The translations under genes were made by a program, and so were the position numbers. From the NCBI RefSeq assembly GCF_900452515.1, contig NZ_UGNW01000001.1:3431501-3495500 (forward strand): a stretch of DNA of 64,000 nucleotides. The letters are read 5' to 3'. This document shows, in pieces, positions 62,100-64,000 of the stretch (position 1 is the stretch's first letter; every line of letters starts with the position of its first letter). The stretch comes from Legionella birminghamensis (GTDB lineage: Bacteria > Pseudomonadota > Gammaproteobacteria > Legionellales > Legionellaceae). The notes below the pieces were generated by a model, which was not told the origin of the DNA, ran no database searches, and saw only the letters and a program-made list of their open reading frames with translations.

Positions 62100-63266
62100 T
62101 CACAAAAGCGTTTCGCCATTGGCATGCTCAACAAACAAGCGCTTTAATGGGGTCACCTGATTACAAAATCGCATTCCGACTCCGCGCAGAAACCGCAGTG
62201 GCGGCAGCGGGTTGGCAAAGCCGCTTTTTAAAGCCTGCATCAGTAAAATGGTCTGCCATACACTGGCTTTGCGGGCACGCTGATATTCCGCCATCATTTT
62301 CCTTGTAACTATTTTTTTGCCGCTTCGATCAAGAATTGCAAGCCAGGCAGCAACATCTTCTAAGCCCACATTTAAACCCAAACCCGCCAATGGATGGATG
62401 GTATGGGCGGCATCGCCCATTAATAACCAATGCGGACCCGAATATTGTTTAACATGGCGCATTCTTAACGGAAACTGAAAGCGTTTGCTGATAAGCTCCA
62501 CCTGTCCCAATTTTTTTTGAAATGCCAAGCTAAGCTGCTGATTGAAATCAGGCTCTGCCATTCCCAGTAATTGCTGCGCACGCGCCGGCGTTGTAGACCA
62601 GACAATCGAACATTGATGAGAATCCTTTAATGGCAGGAAAGCCAGGGGGCCGTCGCTATTAAAAATCTGATAAGCGGTTTGCTGGTGCGGCAATGCAGTC
62701 TGTACAGTGGCAACCAGCGCATGCTGATGATAAGGCCAGGAATCCAGGTCAACATGAAGCAGCTTACGGCTTGGCGATTCTGCACCATCCGCAGCAATTA
62801 ACAGTTGGCTTTCCCAACAGCCTGTCTTGCTTTTAACAGTAATTTTATCCGCACAAGGGGCAATATCCCTAATTTCGGTTAAGGCAAAGCAGCGAACATT
62901 ATCCAGTTGCTGAAGGGCCTTCAACAAAGCGTTTTTTATTACCGATTCTTCAATAATCGTCCCCAGCTTTTCAGCGGCGATCAGCCGTGAATCGAAATCA
63001 ATGGCTGCCCCATTGGCTTCCCAGACATGCATCGCCTGGTAGGGAGAATGGCGCGATTGCCGGATAGCATCCCATATCCCAAGCGTTTTAAATAAATGCT
63101 CCGATGCCTGATTCACTGCATAGACCCTTAGATCCGGCTCCTCTGAGATTGCCATTTCCCTGGCGTCCAGCAAAGCAACACTATACTGGCGTTTTGCCAT
63201 GGCCAGAGCCGCAGTCAGCCCAACCACACCCCCGCCCGCGACCAGCACATCAACCGGTTCAATCAT
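62100..63266 (-). CDS. ubiI: Ubiquinone biosynthesis FAD-dependent hydroxylase (UbiI/VisC type)
   Basis: This 388-residue flavoprotein monooxygenase introduces a hydroxyl group on the ubiquinone ring precursor (C5 in E. coli UbiI). It has an N-terminal FAD-binding VLVAGGGVVGLTAALAMAKR (residues 8-27), the central LLIAADGAESPSRKLL (about 161-176) and GDAAHTIHPLAGLGLNVGLE (about 284-303), which holds the second FAD motif. The C-terminus is complete. It overlaps ubiH by 8 bases. Other Ubi hydroxylases (UbiF/UbiH) are similar, so exact ring position is inferred from operon position. Confidence 0.9.
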   Translation of the reverse strand: MIEPVDVLVAGGGVVGLTAALAMAKRQYSVALLDAREMAISEEPDLRVYAVNQASEHLFKTLGIWDAIRQSRHSPYQAMHVWEANGAAIDFDSRLIAAEKLGTIIEESVIKNALLKALQQLDNVRCFALTEIRDIAPCADKITVKSKTGCWESQLLIAADGAESPSRKLLHVDLDSWPYHQHALVATVQTALPHQQTAYQIFNSDGPLAFLPLKDSHQCSIVWSTTPARAQQLLGMAEPDFNQQLSLAFQKKLGQVELISKRFQFPLRMRHVKQYSGPHWLLMGDAAHTIHPLAGLGLNVGLEDVAAWLAILDRSGKKIVTRKMMAEYQRARKASVWQTILLMQALKSGFANPLPPLRFLRGVGMRFCNQVTPLKRLFVEHANGETLL

Positions 63267-64000
63267 GTTTTTCTCTCTGCTCTAAAGGGATGCCACAGGC
63301 CAGGTCAGGTACATGACCTGAAAAACCGCGAGCATGATAGGTTAATAATTTCTGCAGCATTGGAGAATTATCCATTGCCATTAAGCCCAGGCGGCGAGCC
63401 AGCCCCACCCCCGGCAAGGGGCTGGTGAACAGTTCTACCAGACCATCGGTGAAATAGCTTATGGCGGTCTGATCATAACGGCGCATGGATTGATAATGCG
63501 ACAACATAGGAGGATTTAGCCCTTTCTCAATAATCAACTGTGCCAGAGTCGCTACATCTCTCAGCCCGAGATTGAACCCTTGCCCCGCCACAGGGTGCAA
63601 AGTATGTGCGGCGTTACCGACAAACACCACCGGCCATTGTATTTGCATGGGCATAATGGCCTGCTGCAGAGGAAATAAATGGCGTTTGCCCGCTTTCAGA
63701 AAACGGCCTAGCTTGTAACCAAAAACAGTTTGCACACGGCTTAGAAAAGCGCGGTCATCCAGAGCCATCAGCTCCTGTCCCGCCGCTGGCGGCATCGCCC
63801 AAATCAGAGAAGAACGCTGCCCGCTCATCGGCAGGATCGCCATAGGTCCCATTGAGGTAAACCGTTCATAGGCAGAGTTGGCATGTGATCTGGACAAACC
63901 AATGTTGGCAGCAAGCGCCACCTGATGATAGTCCTTCACCTCAGCCGGTAAATTCAGCAGCTTCCTAACCATAGAATTTAGCCCATCAGCGGCCACCAGC
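63259..64000 (-). CDS. ubiH: Ubiquinone biosynthesis FAD-dependent hydroxylase (UbiH type), truncated by window edge
   Basis: Only the C-terminal approximately 247 residues are inside the window; the 5' end lies beyond base 64000. Visible are LVAADGLNSMVRKLLNLPAE near the window edge and HTLHPVAGQGFNLGLRD further in, the typical FAD-binding segment of UbiH/UbiF-type hydroxylases. UbiH acts at C4-type ring hydroxylation in E. coli (conversion to the methoxy precursor). It lies directly upstream of ubiI in the same direction, the usual ubiH-ubiI arrangement. The overlap of 8 bases implies coupled translation. Confidence 0.88.
   Translation of the reverse strand, partial: LVAADGLNSMVRKLLNLPAEVKDYHQVALAANIGLSRSHANSAYERFTSMGPMAILPMSGQRSSLIWAMPPAAGQELMALDDRAFLSRVQTVFGYKLGRFLKAGKRHLFPLQQAIMPMQIQWPVVFVGNAAHTLHPVAGQGFNLGLRDVATLAQLIIEKGLNPPMLSHYQSMRRYDQTAISYFTDGLVELFTSPLPGVGLARRLGLMAMDNSPMLQKLLTYHARGFSGHVPDLACGIPLEQREKHD

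Overview
The window is bacterial, gene-dense, and best explained as a chromosomal segment of a Legionella-type gammaproteobacterium (family Legionellaceae). Three things support this. There are two outer membrane proteins of the Legionella-specific Lpg1974 pore-forming type. Several genus-style orphan proteins look like Dot/Icm effectors (coiled coils, low-complexity Pro/Ala/Ser heads, hydrophobic hairpins, acidic tails). The core gene neighbourhoods are gammaproteobacterial: rppH-ptsP-(TauE)-lgt-thyA, ubiH-ubiI, ahpC/grxD/sodB and typA-nadK-recN. No tRNA, rRNA, CRISPR array or prophage was seen. The species cannot be named from the sequence alone.

Layout. 1-5.2 kb: the end of uvrB, an orphan gene cut by a complete IS4-family element with an 8-bp target duplication, and a small membrane-associated orphan. 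5.2-10.5 kb: an amino acid permease, a Kef-type K+/H+ antiporter and a lytic transglycosylase (mltA). 10.5-15.8 kb: housekeeping and redox genes (ppa, hinT, folE, ahpC, grxD, sodB, argD), interrupted at 12.2-12.65 kb by two tiny tandem genes whose products carry a double-glycine (LSGG) leader-like motif. 15.8-20.7 kb: an orphan, a secreted PTP-like cysteine phytase, and a BenE transporter coupled to a tubulin-tyrosine-ligase-like ATP-grasp protein, divergent from an XRE-cupin regulator with two palindromic operator candidates between them. 20.8-24.1 kb: a tandem pair of paralogous effector-like proteins. 24.1-32.8 kb: typA, nadK, recN, a K+-channel relic, nth, an effector-like membrane protein and corA. 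33-43.6 kb: a duplicated VUT-type membrane protein, glmU, an orphan, ansA, and the rppH-ptsP-TauE-lgt-thyA operon. 43.9-48.6 kb: an adaptor-permease-ATPase export operon and a FixL-like kinase with a receiver-only partner. 48.9-55.7 kb: a large effector-like protein, a HAD phosphatase, an OMP, a PaaK/CapK-like adenylating enzyme, a small HTH protein and a thiolase. 55.8-62.1 kb: a TolC-MacA-MacB efflux operon and a second OMP. 62.1-64 kb: ubiI and partial ubiH.

A family of GC-rich palindromes (core CCCCGCGG-N6-CCGCGGGG, at least 12 full copies) occupies most intergenic gaps. In some places two cores are packaged in a roughly 210-bp MITE-like unit with 17-bp terminal inverted repeats. One copy sits inside the efflux operon, and other palindromes lie exactly between convergent genes, where they probably end transcription.

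The best candidate for something undescribed is the pair of LSGG-motif micropeptide genes at 12.2-12.65 kb, one of which carries a single-base frameshift. Next are the BenE/TTL-like/XRE-cupin locus and the paralogous effector-like pair.
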